Translations under genes and position numbers: made by a program
From: Sideroxydans sp.
Lineage (GTDB): Bacteria > Pseudomonadota > Gammaproteobacteria > Burkholderiales > Gallionellaceae
Length of the DNA stretch: 64,000 nt
Assembly (NCBI GenBank): GCA_027310665.1
Contig: DAIDAJ010000065.1
Coordinates: 50,216-114,215, forward strand
Reading direction: 5' to 3'
Part shown: piece after piece, positions 30,377 through 40,499 of the stretch
Layout of the letters: each line of letters starts with the position of its first letter
Position numbering within the stretch: position 1 is the first letter of the stretch
Notes under the pieces: model-generated
The model's input: only the letters and a program-made list of their open reading frames with translations
Database searches by the model: none
What the model was told of the DNA's origin: nothing

Positions 30377-31006
30377 ATGATCAGAGTGCTAATCGTGGAT
30401 GACCACACCATCTTCCGCTCGGGTCTCAAGCGGCTCTTCTCCGATGAAAACGACATCTGTGTCGTGGACGAGGCATCCAACAGCACCGAGGCGCTGGACA
30501 AGATTCGCAAGCATGAACTCGACCTCGTACTGATGGACGTCAGCATGGCGGGCCGAAGCGGCCTGGAAGCCCTCGAGTCGCTGCGGATCGAATTCCCGCA
30601 ATTGCCGGTGCTGATCCTTTCGATGTATTCTGAAGAGCAGTATGCCGTGGTCGCCATGAAGGCAGGGGCCAACGGCTATCTGTCCAAGGATGCCGAGCCT
30701 GCCGAATTGATCGGGGCGATCCGGAAGATCGCCGCAGGCGGCCGCTATCTGACCAACCGGGGAACCGAACTCATGCTGATGCAATTCAGCGGGAAGGACG
30801 ACCGCCCAACCCACCAGAAGCTCTCGACCCGCGAATTCGAGATTATGAGAATGATCGCCAATGGGATCTCGCTGACCGAGATCGGCGAGCGCCTGAACAT
30901 CAGCGTCAAGACCGTCAGCACCTATCGCACCCGTATACTTGAAAAGATCGGCGTCAAAAGCAATGCGGAGCTCGCCAAGTTCGCCTTGCGCAATGAAATC
31001 GTCTGA
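30377..31006 (+). CDS. NarL/LuxR-type response regulator
   Basis: The 209-residue protein has a receiver domain (Asp8, Asp9, phospho-Asp54, Lys in YLSKD) and a LuxR-type helix-turn-helix (LSTREFEIMRMIANG, IGERLNISVKTVSTYRTRILEKIGV). It is the partner of the adjacent HisKA_3 kinase. Targets are unknown; the divergent atoE-aacS operon and the following permease are candidates. Confidence 0.93.
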   Translation: MIRVLIVDDHTIFRSGLKRLFSDENDICVVDEASNSTEALDKIRKHELDLVLMDVSMAGRSGLEALESLRIEFPQLPVLILSMYSEEQYAVVAMKAGANGYLSKDAEPAELIGAIRKIAAGGRYLTNRGTELMLMQFSGKDDRPTHQKLSTREFEIMRMIANGISLTEIGERLNISVKTVSTYRTRILEKIGVKSNAELAKFALRNEIV

Positions 31007-31285
31007 GCCGCGGCAGGATATCCCCAAGCGGCAGTTGTCCGGACTGCCAACTGCACAAGCCAGCCATGTCAGTTTTTTCCTACGCGCTGATTAGAACCTT
31101 CTGACTACCGCCATAAGACCCGGCCCATTACGATTCCGGCATTGGGTAGTGTCGATCCCGGCCTCGAAAATCAGCTCACCCGGATCGGTTCGCCCGCCAT
31201 AAAGACACGGCAGTTTCCGTAACGACGATACGTGTCGCAGACTTCAAACGCGAAATTACCTACAACAATCATGGGAGAGTGATTC

Positions 31286-32683
31286 ATGGACTTCATCATC
31301 GTACTGGCAGCCTTGTGCTTTCTGATGTTTGTCGCCTATCGCGGCTACAGCGTCATTCTTTTCGCCCCGGTGGCCGCGCTCGGTGCCGTGCTGCTGACCG
31401 ATCCGACGCTGGTAGCGCCGATGTTCACCGGCCTGTTCATGGACAAGATGGTTGGCTTCGTCAAACTGTATTTCCCCGTCTTCCTGCTCGGGGCCATCTT
31501 CGGCAAGGTGATCGAGCTGTCCGGTTTCTCCAAGTCCATCGTCTCCGCCATCATCAGCATCGTCGGGCGTGAACGGGCCATCCTGTCCATCGTCGCCGTC
31601 TGCGCCATCCTGACCTACGGTGGCGTCTCGTTGTTCGTCGTGGTCTTCGCGGTCTATCCTTTTGCAGCCGAGATGTTCAGGCAAAGCGACATACCGAAGC
31701 GCTTGATCCCCGGTACGATCGCGCTCGGCGCTTTCACGTTCACGATGGATTCGCTGCCGGGCACGCCGCAGATACAGAACATCATCCCGACCACGTTCTT
31801 CAAGACCGACATCTATGCCGCACCCTGGCTCGGTACAATAGGCGCCGTCTTCATTCTGATCGCCGGTCTCACCTATCTCGAATGGCGTCGCCGCCAGGCT
31901 GCGGCAGCCGGCGAAGGCTACGGCACCAACCTGGTGAATGAACCGGAACCCTTCGAACGCGAAAAGCTGGCCAATCCCTGGATCGCGATCTTGCCGCTGA
32001 TTCTCGTTGGCGTCATGAACAAGGTATTCACCATCGTGATACCGGCGGCCTATGGCAAGACGCATTCCTTCATTCCGTCGGTCGTCGGCAAGGCAGCGCC
32101 GGTGGTTCAGGAGATTTCCAAGATCACAGCCATCTGGGCGGTGGAAGGTGCGTTGCTGGTCGGCATCCTCATCGTGCTGATCTTCGCCGGCAAGACAGTA
32201 TTCTCCAGATTCGCCGAAGGCTCGAAATCGGCCATCAGCGGAGCGCTGCTCGCTTCGATGAACACCGCGTCGGAATACGGCTTCGGCGCCGTGATCGCGG
32301 CCTTGCCGGGTTTTCTTTCCGTCTCCAACGCGCTCACTTCCATTCCCAACCCGCTGGTCAATGAAGCGATCACCGTCACGTCCCTCGCCGGCATCACTGG
32401 CTCGGCGTCAGGCGGCATGAGCATCGCTCTCGCGGCCATGGCCGATACTTTCATTCAGAACGCGCAGGCGGCCGGCATCCCGCTTGAAGTCTTCCACCGT
32501 GTCGCCGCGATGGCCAGCGGCGGCATGGATACCCTCCCGCACAATGGCGCCGTCATCACTTTGCTGGCGGTGACGGGACTGACTCACCGCGTCTCCTACA
32601 AGGATATCTTCGCGATCACCGTCATCAAGACCTCCGCGGTATTCGTCGTCATCGCCGCGTTCTACCTCACTGGCGTCGTCTGA
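31286..32683 (+). CDS. GntP-family permease, probably for 3-hydroxybutyrate or a similar acid
   Basis: The 465-residue protein has about 12 helices and GntP-family features ([52 protein letters not shown]). GntP members carry gluconate or hydroxy acids with protons. The neighbouring CoA transferase, 32 bases downstream, and the PHB genes point to hydroxybutyrate or acetoacetate rather than gluconate. GGGAGAG supports the start. Confidence 0.85.
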   Translation: MDFIIVLAALCFLMFVAYRGYSVILFAPVAALGAVLLTDPTLVAPMFTGLFMDKMVGFVKLYFPVFLLGAIFGKVIELSGFSKSIVSAIISIVGRERAILSIVAVCAILTYGGVSLFVVVFAVYPFAAEMFRQSDIPKRLIPGTIALGAFTFTMDSLPGTPQIQNIIPTTFFKTDIYAAPWLGTIGAVFILIAGLTYLEWRRRQAAAAGEGYGTNLVNEPEPFEREKLANPWIAILPLILVGVMNKVFTIVIPAAYGKTHSFIPSVVGKAAPVVQEISKITAIWAVEGALLVGILIVLIFAGKTVFSRFAEGSKSAISGALLASMNTASEYGFGAVIAALPGFLSVSNALTSIPNPLVNEAITVTSLAGITGSASGGMSIALAAMADTFIQNAQAAGIPLEVFHRVAAMASGGMDTLPHNGAVITLLAVTGLTHRVSYKDIFAITVIKTSAVFVVIAAFYLTGVV

Positions 32684-32715
32684 AGCAGCGCGAAAGCAAC
32701 AAGAAGAAAACAGCC

Positions 32716-34353
32716 ATGCCTACATCACAGCTTACCGCGGCGAATCCGCCACGTGTGTCCGATACCGGCAAGATCATGAGCGCGCGCGAGGCTGTCAGCC
32801 GGATTCGCGACGGCGACACCATCGCAACCAGCGGCTTTGTCGGCATCGGTTTTCCCGAGAACATCGCCGTTGCACTCGAGGCCCTGTTTCTGGAAGGGAG
32901 TGACGCCGGGGCGCATCGGGTGGGTCACCCGCGCAACCTGACCCTTGTTTACGCCGCAGGGCAGGGCGACGGCAAGGAGCGCGGTCTCAATCATCTCGGC
33001 CACGAAGGTCTGCTGGGCCGTGTGATCGGCGGGCACTGGGGACTTGTACCCAGGCTGCAACAGCTCGCCGTAGCGAACCGCATCGAAGCGTGGAACCTGC
33101 CGCAGGGCGTCATCACCCATCTCTACCGCGACATCGCCGCCGGCAAACCCGGAACGCTGACGCGTATCGGCCTCGGCACGTTCGTCGACCCGCGCTTCGG
33201 TGGCGGCAAGCTCAACGAGAAGACCACTGCCGACCTGGTGCGGCTGATGGAGATCGACGGCGAGGAATACCTGTTCTACAAGGCCTTCCCCATCCATGTC
33301 GGCGTCATCCGCGGCACCACCGCCGATGCCGACGGCAATATCACGATGGAAAAGGAGGCGCTGACGCTGGAGGCACTGGCCATCGCCATGGCCGCGCACA
33401 ATAGCGGCGGCATCGTCATCGCCCAGGTCGAGCGCATCGCCGAACGCGGCGAACTCAATCCCCGGCAGGTGAAGATCCCGGGCGTGTTGGTCAATTGCGT
33501 GGTCGTGGCCGAAAAGCCCGAATACCACATGCAGACTTTCATCGAGCAATACAGCGCGGCATTCGCGGGCGAGATCCGCGTGCCGCTGTCGGAGATTCCG
33601 GTCATGGCGATGTCCGACCGCAAGATCATTGCGCGCCGCGCTGCCATGGAGCTGTCCGCCAATGCCATCGTGAATCTCGGCATCGGCATGCCCGAGGGCA
33701 TCGCCTCTGTCGCCACCGAAGAAAGTATCCTCGACCTGATGACGCTCACCGCCGAACCTGGCGTGATCGGAGGCATCCCAGCCGGCGGGCTCAACTTCGG
33801 CGCTGCCACCAACACCCAGTCCATCATCGACCAGCCGAGCCAGTTCGACTTTTACGACGGCGGCGGATTGGACATCGCCTTTCTCGGCCTCGCGCAGGCG
33901 GATCGCCAGGGCAACCTGAACGTCTCCAAGTTCGGCTCGCGGCTGGCCGGTGCGGGCGGTTTCATCAATATTTCCCAGAGCGCCAGAAAAGTCGTGTTCG
34001 TCGGTACCTTCACCGCGGGCGTTCAGGAGATCACTGTCGAAGACGGCAAGCTGAAGATCACCCGGGATGGCGGGGTGATGAAATTCGTGGACGAAGTCGA
34101 ACACCGCACCTTCAGCGGCATCGAGGCCAACAAGAGCGGCAAGCCCGTGCTCTACGTTACCGAACGCTGCGTCTTCCGCCTTTGCACAGAAGGGCTCGAA
34201 CTGATCGAGATCGCTCCCGGCGTCGATATCGAACGTGACATTCTCGCGCTGATGGCCTTTCGTCCGGTCATGAACACAAAACCCGGATTAATGGATGAAC
34301 GAATCTTTCAGGAAGGCCCCATGAATCTTCGACCCATACTGTTGGAACCATAA
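32716..34353 (+). CDS. Fused acetate/propionate CoA-transferase (YdiF type)
   Basis: The 545-residue protein joins the alpha and beta halves of a family I CoA transferase. The alpha half has [19 protein letters not shown] near 33. The beta half starts at about 300 with [21 protein letters not shown], which holds the candidate catalytic Glu. It swaps CoA between acyl-CoAs and acetate or 3-keto acids. In this cluster acetoacetate or hydroxybutyrate activation is likely, giving a second route beside aacS. It is translated with the upstream permease. Confidence 0.88.
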   Translation: MPTSQLTAANPPRVSDTGKIMSAREAVSRIRDGDTIATSGFVGIGFPENIAVALEALFLEGSDAGAHRVGHPRNLTLVYAAGQGDGKERGLNHLGHEGLLGRVIGGHWGLVPRLQQLAVANRIEAWNLPQGVITHLYRDIAAGKPGTLTRIGLGTFVDPRFGGGKLNEKTTADLVRLMEIDGEEYLFYKAFPIHVGVIRGTTADADGNITMEKEALTLEALAIAMAAHNSGGIVIAQVERIAERGELNPRQVKIPGVLVNCVVVAEKPEYHMQTFIEQYSAAFAGEIRVPLSEIPVMAMSDRKIIARRAAMELSANAIVNLGIGMPEGIASVATEESILDLMTLTAEPGVIGGIPAGGLNFGAATNTQSIIDQPSQFDFYDGGGLDIAFLGLAQADRQGNLNVSKFGSRLAGAGGFINISQSARKVVFVGTFTAGVQEITVEDGKLKITRDGGVMKFVDEVEHRTFSGIEANKSGKPVLYVTERCVFRLCTEGLELIEIAPGVDIERDILALMAFRPVMNTKPGLMDERIFQEGPMNLRPILLEP

Positions 34354-34421
34354 AAACGGCCTATTTATCAAGCAATCAGAACCGAGCCATCGCTAAGCCA
34401 CATTAACCAATCACGGGAAAT

Positions 34422-34866
34422 CCCCCGGCTATGCCGGGGTGACAGTAGCGGTTTGACAGATACGGGAGAAAGAAAGCGGAGTTGAAGAAGGGCATCTGAT
34501 GCAGGATCACGTGCATATGCTGATATCGATCCCTTCGAAATATTCGGTGTCACAGGTGGTGGGATATACAAAGGCAAGAGCGCGATTCATTTGGCTCGGG
34601 TTATGGAGGACGCAAGGGTAACTTTGTAGGACAGCACTTCTGGGCGAGAGGCTATTTCGTATTGACGGTAGGACGAGAAGAAGAATTAATGAGAGAGTAC
34701 ATCCGCCACCAAGAGGAAGAAGACAAGCGTATAGACCAGATGAACCTATGGCGCTGAGCGCTCACGTTCAGGTGGCCACAAAGAAAGGGACCGCGTAAGC
34801 GACCCCGTTAAGCAGCTTTGAGCGGCTCGCAAAATAAAGCTCCCGGCTTTGCCCGGGGATACTTAC
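34422..34866 (+). mobile_element. Broken IS200/IS605-like insertion sequence
   Basis: The left end has a CCCCGGC-TAT-GCCGGGG hairpin at 34423-34439. The right end has GCAGCTTTGAGCGGC and CCCGGCTTTGCCCGGGG stems up to about 34866. Between them is a frameshifted C-terminal transposase remnant. The span of about 445 bases is well under the roughly 700 of a complete element, so the transposase N-terminal half is lost. The right end recurs alone at 18851-18910. The stretch 34354-34421 holds nothing else. Confidence 0.75.
34484..34757 (+). pseudogene. tnpA: IS200-type Y1 transposase remnant
   Basis: Conceptual translation gives the HUH-containing QDHVHMLISIPSKYSVSQVV, then a shift to KGKSAIHLARVMED. 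A further shift leads to NFVGQHFWARGYFV and the catalytic-Tyr helix MREYIRHQEEED, ending DQMNLWR. Two frameshifts and a missing N-terminus make it inactive. Confidence 0.8.
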
Positions 34867-35063
34867 TTCCTCCCTATGGCAGAAACCGCCTTCCCCAGAG
34901 CCGACAGGATGTATCGCGCAACCGATACGCCCGACAAATACGACTTGAATTCTCTCCACTCAAACTCATCCTGGCTTTCCTCCCCATTCAGATGAAGTGA
35001 AGATAGATTTTGCGGGGGTATCGAATAAAGCAGGCCGTGCGAAAAAGCTTTTCGTTGTTCCAT
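34863..35063 (-). CDS. Hypothetical 66-residue protein ending in the IS right end
   Basis: ATG at 35063 follows AAGGAGG at a good distance on the minus strand. The product is polar, with WREFKSYLSGVSVARYILSALGK near its end; no family is recognised. The stop codon lies within the last bases of the IS200 right end, so the original C-terminus may have been cut by that insertion. Confidence 0.4.
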   Translation of the reverse strand: MEQRKAFSHGLLYSIPPQNLSSLHLNGEESQDEFEWREFKSYLSGVSVARYILSALGKAVSAIGRK

Positions 35064-35565
35064 GATGCCTCCTTCAATCAAGTCGTGATGCAAGACGGCA
35101 TTTCGTAAACAATATATACGGTATTACCGTTATCGGCAAGCGTGCGGATTGTGCTGAAATACGACGCCGAGGAAGGGGTGTCGGTCGTACATCGGCTCGA
35201 TGTAAAAGCGATGCCGGCATTGCGGGGTTCTCAACCATGATGCATTCGGGGCGCATCGGACATCGTTTCACAATCCCGCAGCACTATTGGTTCCGGCACG
35301 CCGTGCATTTCCGGGCTGCGGTTGGGCAAAATCGAATCGGAGACGGATCGGCTGCCCGGCGCACCTCATGAACGGAGCGCGACAGACAGGAATAAACCGT
35401 ATATCCAGTATGGCGATTGGGCCGAAATCTGGCAGTTGATTTTGTGCGAGTGGCATAATGCAAAGAAGCGCACTCGACAGAACATGCAAAATGTCTGAAT
35501 CTGTGAGCCAGCAATTCATCCCGCAATGATGTCTTAATGAATTTCTATTGCTCTGGAGAAAATTG
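35064..35565. other. Intergenic stretch without a supported gene
   Basis: Small frames exist on both strands but none has a ribosome binding site or a recognisable product. I see no repeats or RNA genes. The promoter of the following GAF-GGDEF gene is presumably here but not identifiable. Confidence 0.5.
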
Positions 35566-36597
35566 ATGAACAGACCTGTCAATAGTTGCCCCTTGCCAGA
35601 GAACGAGTCGCAGCGACTGCGCGCACTCAGATCCTACGAAATACTGGATTCGCAACCCGAGGTCGAATTCGACACGCTGACCAGAGTGGCGACCCACGCT
35701 TTCGGAACACCTGCCGGTGTGATCGGTTTGATGGACGCAGACCGCTTATGGTTCAAATCCCGGATTGGCCTCGGTGTGCCCCAGCTTGATCGTCAAATCG
35801 CCTTTTGCGCTCACGCCATCATGCGGCCGGGTGAGCCGCTGATCGTGGAGGACCTGCAACAGGATTCCAGATTCGAGGGCAACCCCTTGGTAATGCAAGC
35901 CCCGCATCTTCGCTTCTACGCCGGCGCCCCGCTCATCGATCGTGACGGGTTTGCGCTCGGTACTATCGCCGTCGTGGATATTGAGCCGCGCAAGTTCGGA
36001 GATACTCAAATCCAATTGTTGCGAGATCTCTCAGTCCTGGTGATTACGGCGTTGGAAAACAGGCAGCGCGCAAAGATGCTGGGACAACTTGCCATGACCG
36101 ACCATCTTACCGGTCTGCCCAACCGGGCACAGTTCGAACGGACATTAAATTCTGAAATGGCGCATGCGCGCCGAATGAGCGAGCCGTTCACTGTTTTGTT
36201 CATGGATATGGATGGGTTCAAGGTTATCAATGACACCTTTGGACATCACGCGGGTGACGAGGTGCTGTGCGAAGTTGCCCGGCGCATCGAGAAACTGGTG
36301 CGCGCCGAAGACTTGTTGGCCCGCTTTGGTGGAGACGAGTTTGGCATTTTCATGCGTCAAAGCGACGATAACACAGCAGAGTCACTGGCCAACCGCATCA
36401 CTGAGGCGGTGCTTGCTCCCATCACACTTTCTGCTGGAATCAAGGTAACTATAGGAATTTCAATAGGTATTGCCAGATATTCCGGCAGCATCAATACCGT
36501 TGAGAGTCTTCTGGAGCAGGCGGATCAGTCCCTCTACAAGGCCAAGAGAAATAATAATAACGCTGACCGAAGGAGTGAACAGGCGAGCCCTGTATGA
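35566..36597 (+). CDS. GAF-GGDEF diguanylate cyclase
   Basis: The 343-residue soluble protein has a GAF domain at about 20-165 (FGTPAGVIGLMDADRLWFKS, FCAHAIM) and a GGDEF domain at about 175-330 with an intact FGGDEF and DHLTGLPNR. It should make cyclic di-GMP in response to a GAF ligand that cannot be predicted. TGGAGA before ATG 35566 supports this start over the frame's earlier one. Confidence 0.88.
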   Translation: MNRPVNSCPLPENESQRLRALRSYEILDSQPEVEFDTLTRVATHAFGTPAGVIGLMDADRLWFKSRIGLGVPQLDRQIAFCAHAIMRPGEPLIVEDLQQDSRFEGNPLVMQAPHLRFYAGAPLIDRDGFALGTIAVVDIEPRKFGDTQIQLLRDLSVLVITALENRQRAKMLGQLAMTDHLTGLPNRAQFERTLNSEMAHARRMSEPFTVLFMDMDGFKVINDTFGHHAGDEVLCEVARRIEKLVRAEDLLARFGGDEFGIFMRQSDDNTAESLANRITEAVLAPITLSAGIKVTIGISIGIARYSGSINTVESLLEQADQSLYKAKRNNNNADRRSEQASPV

Positions 36598-36697
36598 CTA
36601 TCCAGCGGCCTGCGACAGTCATCCAGCCCAAGGCACTGCCATGTTCCCGGTAGCCAGGCTCGAAGCTTGAGTGGTTGCAGTAAAAGCGTTTGAAACT

Positions 36698-36732
36698 TGG
36701 CTCCCGACCTGGACTCGAACCAAGGACCTGCG
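36698..36732 (-). other. tRNA-Asn 3'-end fragment (a)
   Basis: The 35 bases match the 3' part (T arm, acceptor, CCA) of the intact tRNA-Asn at 41253-41328 in the same orientation, with one deleted C and one substitution. The anticodon half is absent, so it is not a functional tRNA. Confidence 0.75.
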
Positions 36733-36844
36733 AGCTGAGATTGGCATCGCTATCCAAGTCATATTCCGCAGGCCAAAATATTCGCAAATAGGTGAATTCG
36801 GAGCCTACCAATACCGAACAATGCCGCGTCAAAAAAGGTAAATA

Positions 36845-36902
36845 AAAAAGCCCCGCGTCGCTGCAAGGCTTAGTAATACTGGCTCCCCGACCTGGAATCG
36901 AA
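36845..36902 (-). other. tRNA-Asn 3'-end fragment (b) with its own terminator
   Basis: Bases 36880-36902 match the last 23 bases of tRNA-Asn including CCA. Immediately downstream on the minus strand is a 9-bp stem (AAGCCTTGC/GCGGGGCTT, two G-T pairs) followed by six T. The adjoining sequence (CCGAACAATGCCGCGTC, about 36811) recurs beside fragment (c). The rest of 36598-36927 has no gene. Confidence 0.7.
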
Positions 36903-36927
36903 GCTCTGTTGCCGAGCGACTTGTCTA

Positions 36928-37509
36928 TTATGTAGGTGCAGGAGGTTGCTTGGCGGCAAAGTGTAACAAGAGTCGTATCAGCATCGATGCACAATACAAC
37001 GCGATCATTGTGCCAATAAAATCGCCCACAAACATAGGGACTAGTCCTGTCAACCAACTTTTAGCAGTTCCCGACATTTGAAAATACAAGTTTTGAACTA
37101 CGGAATTGAATAGCGCCCCTAGGAATGCAAACACAAATAGCTGCTTTGCTCTAAGTCCATGCAAGTCTGCCTTGGTCTTCATCAGGTATGCGCCTGACGT
37201 CACTGCTAGCATGGGGCACATGGAGGATAAAGCGGATACGATACACGAATTGACACTGGCATCACCATGCCAAGGAAAGGCCATTACTATTGAGCCGGAC
37301 AGCAGTCCGGCAACGCCATCCCAGCCGAAAAGGAGCACAGCGACCATCCGTAGGGCGGCGGGCAAGAATACCCAGGATATCGACCTTGAAACTTCGAAAT
37401 TGGTGAATAACCAGTCGTTAAGCTGGTACAACAACCAATAGGCAAGTGCCACACCTGTAATCGCATACAATGAAGCAGGGGAGCAACCGGAGTTGCTTTC
37501 GTTTGTCAT
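36928..37509 (-). CDS. Hypothetical multi-helix membrane protein
   Basis: The 193-residue protein has about five hydrophobic helices and no recognised soluble domain. The segment FLPAALRMVAVLLFGWDGVAG resembles the start of MASE1-like sensors, but no output domain follows. Its ATG overlaps the stop of the upstream HTH gene (ATGA), so the two are translated together. The function may be regulated by, or sensed for, that regulator. Base composition is more AT-rich than the core genes. Confidence 0.65.
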   Translation of the reverse strand: MTNESNSGCSPASLYAITGVALAYWLLYQLNDWLFTNFEVSRSISWVFLPAALRMVAVLLFGWDGVAGLLSGSIVMAFPWHGDASVNSCIVSALSSMCPMLAVTSGAYLMKTKADLHGLRAKQLFVFAFLGALFNSVVQNLYFQMSGTAKSWLTGLVPMFVGDFIGTMIALYCASMLIRLLLHFAAKQPPAPT

Positions 37510-37871
37510 GTTGCAATTGCCTTGTTTAAACATTCACCCAACATGGCGAAGTATTTGTAGGCAAGTGGCGTTGGAACGATGTATTTAATCCGCTGATTCT
37601 CTTCATCAGATTCCAGTGAAATCAAGCCCTTCTTTCTCAACGTGACAAGTCTGCGGTGCACCGTGCTACTCGATATGTCCGGGAACATTTGCATTGCCTC
37701 AACTACGCGAACTGATTCTTTTTGATTCCATATGACAACAAATGCGTTAAGCAATTGTTGCTCTATTCCATCCAGCGAGGGAAAAGTGGGAAGTTCACGA
37801 ATAGCCTGCACCAGGTTAATAAACTTGATGTAGGTCTGCGAGTAATTCGGCGCGGCTGTTTTTTTAGGCAT
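37506..37871 (-). CDS. MarR-like winged-helix regulator
   Basis: The 121-residue protein has a winged-helix pattern: SLDGIEQQLLNAFVVIW, VVEAMQMFPDISSSTVHRRLVTLRKKGLISLE. Such proteins usually bind DNA as dimers. A perfect dyad in the divergent promoter (37956-37970) is a candidate operator. It overlaps the membrane-protein gene by four bases. MarR/ArsR-like membership is by pattern only. Confidence 0.7.
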   Translation of the reverse strand: MPKKTAAPNYSQTYIKFINLVQAIRELPTFPSLDGIEQQLLNAFVVIWNQKESVRVVEAMQMFPDISSSTVHRRLVTLRKKGLISLESDEENQRIKYIVPTPLAYKYFAMLGECLNKAIAT

Positions 37872-37955
37872 ACAAGAATTTTAGCCTAAAGCAGTCAAAA
37901 ATAAACTTCCAACTAATTACTGACCTAGACGGAATCTGTCGTTACGTGCTAACGT

Positions 37956-37970
37956 TTGTCAAAGTGACAA
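37956..37970. promoter_or_regulatory. Candidate operator in a divergent promoter
   Basis: TTGTCA-AAG-TGACAA is a perfect dyad between the HTH gene (start 37871) and the GGDEF gene (start 38023). A similar half-site, TGTCAC, follows at about 37998. It may be the HTH protein's site. Confidence 0.45.
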
Positions 37971-38022
37971 TAGATGGCAAAATGGCAACTAATATTATGT
38001 CACCGTCAAGGTAAGTTAGCTT

Positions 38023-39609
38023 ATGAACAGCGCGACCGGTGTGGAAAGAAAATCGAAATTGAGTTTACTCAATGATTTCCTGTTTTTTCACATCAATGAA
38101 AGGAATTTTGCAGTTCGCATTGAACAGATTAATTCGCGCATAAGACTTTACCCGCGGATAGTAATTTCCCAGCTGGCAATAGCTTTCCTGCTTGTGGGGG
38201 TAATGTGGAATGGAGTGGTACATGATGTATTGTTCGCTTGGCTAGCACTGGCATGTGCAGCACATACTTTTGAATTGGTATATTGGCTGCGGTTTCATCA
38301 GGACGCCCAAAATATAAGGCAATGCCGTCGTTGGAACATTGGGTTCCGCTGGTTTTCTGGAATTGTTGGCATTATATGGGGCAGTACCGGCCTGCTCATG
38401 TTTGTGCCTGGTCAAATGGTCTACCAGGCGTTTTTGATCTGTGTAGTACTGGGGATTTCCGGAGCGGCTGTGACCAGCAATCCTGTTCATCCACCATCAT
38501 TGTTTATCCATTTGGGCACGCTAATATCGCCTATATTATTTAGAGTATTGTGGGTGGGAGATTGGACGCACCTGTTTTTGGGCAGCATGCTGGTTATATA
38601 CATTCTGTTTGTATTGAATGCCTCGCTCGAATTAATTCATACTTTTGAAAAATCCTTACAGCAACGCATTGATAATGAAAAGCTTACCGCCGAGCTTAAA
38701 CAAGCCCAATCTATTGCGCATATCGGTAGTTGGCATTATGCCTTTGGTACAGGTCAGTTTACTTGGACAGAAGAGTTGTATCGAATTTTCGGTGTTTCAT
38801 CCAAAACTTTTATACCGAGCACAGAGACACTTATCAGTTTAATCTACCCCGACGATCAATCAGCCATGCATAAATGGATAGAAGCATGCGCTACAGGACA
38901 AAAACCAAGTGCGTTAGAGTTTCGCTGTTTGTGCCCAGACGGGACGATTAGCCATATTCAGTGGCATGGGGAATTAACATTGGATGCAGAGGCGAAACCT
39001 TCATATATCGTGGGAACGGGCCAAGACGTCACCGAGCGCAAGCGAGTAGAGGCGCAAATCAACAATATTGCATACCATGATGCATTAACGGGACTCCCCA
39101 ATCGTCGCCTATTAGATGACCGCTTGGAGCAAGCTTTTGCAGCCTGTAAGCGCAGTGGTCAATATGGGGCGCTGATTTTCCTTGATCTGGATAACTTCAA
39201 GCCGCTTAACGATACACACGGTCACAAAGTGGGAGATTTATTGCTGGTGGAGGTGGCGCACCGACTTGGAAGTTGTGTGCGTAAAGTGGATACGGTTGCA
39301 CGCTTTGGTGGCGACGAGTTCGTGGTGATACTCAATGAGCTGGGCGACAATGAATCTGAATGTGCCGAACAGGCTGGTATCGTAGCGGAGAAAATTCAGT
39401 ATGCATTGGCAGGCACCTATTGGCTGCCTTTCGAATCCGAGGGATCAACAAAGTTGGTCGTTCACCAAAATGTTGGAGCTAGTATGGGTGTGGCTTTATT
39501 CAACAAAAATATAAATGCCGAAAATGTTCTCAAGTGGGCTGATGTGGCGATGTATCAAGCCAAGAACACAGGGAAGAATCGTATTCTATTCCACGAAGCT
39601 CTTGTTTGA
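38023..39609 (+). CDS. Membrane PAS-GGDEF diguanylate cyclase
   Basis: The 528-residue protein has about six N-terminal membrane helices (residues 45-215). A PAS domain (about 230-345, IGSWHYAFGTGQFTWTEELYRIFG) and a GGDEF domain (about 350-525) with HDALTGLPNRRL and FGGDEFVVIL follow. It should make cyclic di-GMP. Its DNA is clearly more AT-rich than the diguanylate cyclase genes at 3.2 and 46.7 kb, which suggests separate acquisition. It is divergent from the HTH/membrane pair. Confidence 0.87.
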   Translation: MNSATGVERKSKLSLLNDFLFFHINERNFAVRIEQINSRIRLYPRIVISQLAIAFLLVGVMWNGVVHDVLFAWLALACAAHTFELVYWLRFHQDAQNIRQCRRWNIGFRWFSGIVGIIWGSTGLLMFVPGQMVYQAFLICVVLGISGAAVTSNPVHPPSLFIHLGTLISPILFRVLWVGDWTHLFLGSMLVIYILFVLNASLELIHTFEKSLQQRIDNEKLTAELKQAQSIAHIGSWHYAFGTGQFTWTEELYRIFGVSSKTFIPSTETLISLIYPDDQSAMHKWIEACATGQKPSALEFRCLCPDGTISHIQWHGELTLDAEAKPSYIVGTGQDVTERKRVEAQINNIAYHDALTGLPNRRLLDDRLEQAFAACKRSGQYGALIFLDLDNFKPLNDTHGHKVGDLLLVEVAHRLGSCVRKVDTVARFGGDEFVVILNELGDNESECAEQAGIVAEKIQYALAGTYWLPFESEGSTKLVVHQNVGASMGVALFNKNINAENVLKWADVAMYQAKNTGKNRILFHEALV

Positions 39610-39846
39610 GTAATAACCACAGCCCTATCTGCCATGCGAATCGAATACATCCCCAAAATTACCACCCCTGCAGCCGAGCCGCAGCCGGACACTCCGAGCC
39701 ATCTCAAGAAGTTGATGCTAAAGAACTCTTCCAGAGCAGTTGGACTGGATCAATTGCGACAGTTGGGCAAGTCATCGGAGTGCTAAGGTGCGGTGGTGGT
39801 GATCGAAGTATGACTTTAATTAATGAGTATAGCGATGGGAGTTCCC

Positions 39847-40368
39847 ATGCAAGTCACGTTGATCCTGGATGACCGAAGTAGCAAGACTTTATTAGCCAAC
39901 AATGGCTGTCCCTGGCGAGCCATCAGCGATACGGTCATGGGTGGCACTTCGTCAGCCCAACTTGTACCTGCGGAAGTAGATGGGCGTACATGCCTGCGAC
40001 TGACCGGGGAAGTTAGTCTGGAAAACAACGGAGGATTCGTTCAGGCTAGTTTAGACCTGTCGGATAAAGGACTGCTGGACGCATCAAAATTTAGTGGCAT
40101 TGAATTAGATGTTCTCGGCAATAATGAAATTTACAACCTCCATTTGCGTACCGATGACACGAAAATTGTCTGGCAATCTTATCGGGCAAGCTTTAATACC
40201 ACGCGAAATTGGCAGACAATCAGGATTCCCTTTGATGGTTTCATCCCACATCGAATTGATGTTCCTCTGGATACAAGCCGATTGCGCAGGTTGGGCGTGG
40301 TCGCAATAGGCAGGACAATGCAGGCTGACATCTGTATCAGCCGGTTGGCTCTGTATTTGAGGGCCTAA
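39847..40368 (+). CDS. CIA30-family protein
   Basis: The 173-residue product matches the CIA30 (NDUFAF1-like) beta-jelly-roll: WRAISDTVMGGTSSAQL, GEVSLENNGGFVQ, FSGIELDVLGNNEIYNLHLRT, IPFDGFIPH. In mitochondria CIA30 assists complex I assembly; bacterial homologues are of unknown role and no nuo gene is near. GGGAG before ATG 39847 supports this start; an in-frame ATG at 39823 is possible. It sits alone inside the tRNA-Asn-associated stretch. Confidence 0.8.
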   Translation: MQVTLILDDRSSKTLLANNGCPWRAISDTVMGGTSSAQLVPAEVDGRTCLRLTGEVSLENNGGFVQASLDLSDKGLLDASKFSGIELDVLGNNEIYNLHLRTDDTKIVWQSYRASFNTTRNWQTIRIPFDGFIPHRIDVPLDTSRLRRLGVVAIGRTMQADICISRLALYLRA

Positions 40369-40499
40369 AGCAAGACGTATGTAGTTGAATTTGGGGAGCA
40401 GTGCGTCGTGGCAGTGGGATCGACCTATTGGCGAAGATCGGGCTAGTCAAGACCGGGCCAGCCTATACCGAACAAGGCCGCGTCAAAAAAAATGTGAAT

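Noticed and set aside
32725..34104. A 459-residue minus-strand frame opposite the CoA transferase gene
   Set aside because: Antisense shadow; the plus-strand enzyme is clear.
35268..35582. A 104-residue minus-strand frame upstream of the GAF-GGDEF gene
   Set aside because: It overlaps the start region of a certain gene, has no ribosome site and no recognisable product.
36698..36732. A functional second tRNA gene
   Set aside because: Only the 3' third of the cloverleaf is present; the anticodon and D arms are missing.
39606..39872. An 88-residue frame between the PAS-GGDEF and CIA30 genes
   Set aside because: It overlaps the CIA30 start, lacks a Shine-Dalgarno and resembles nothing.
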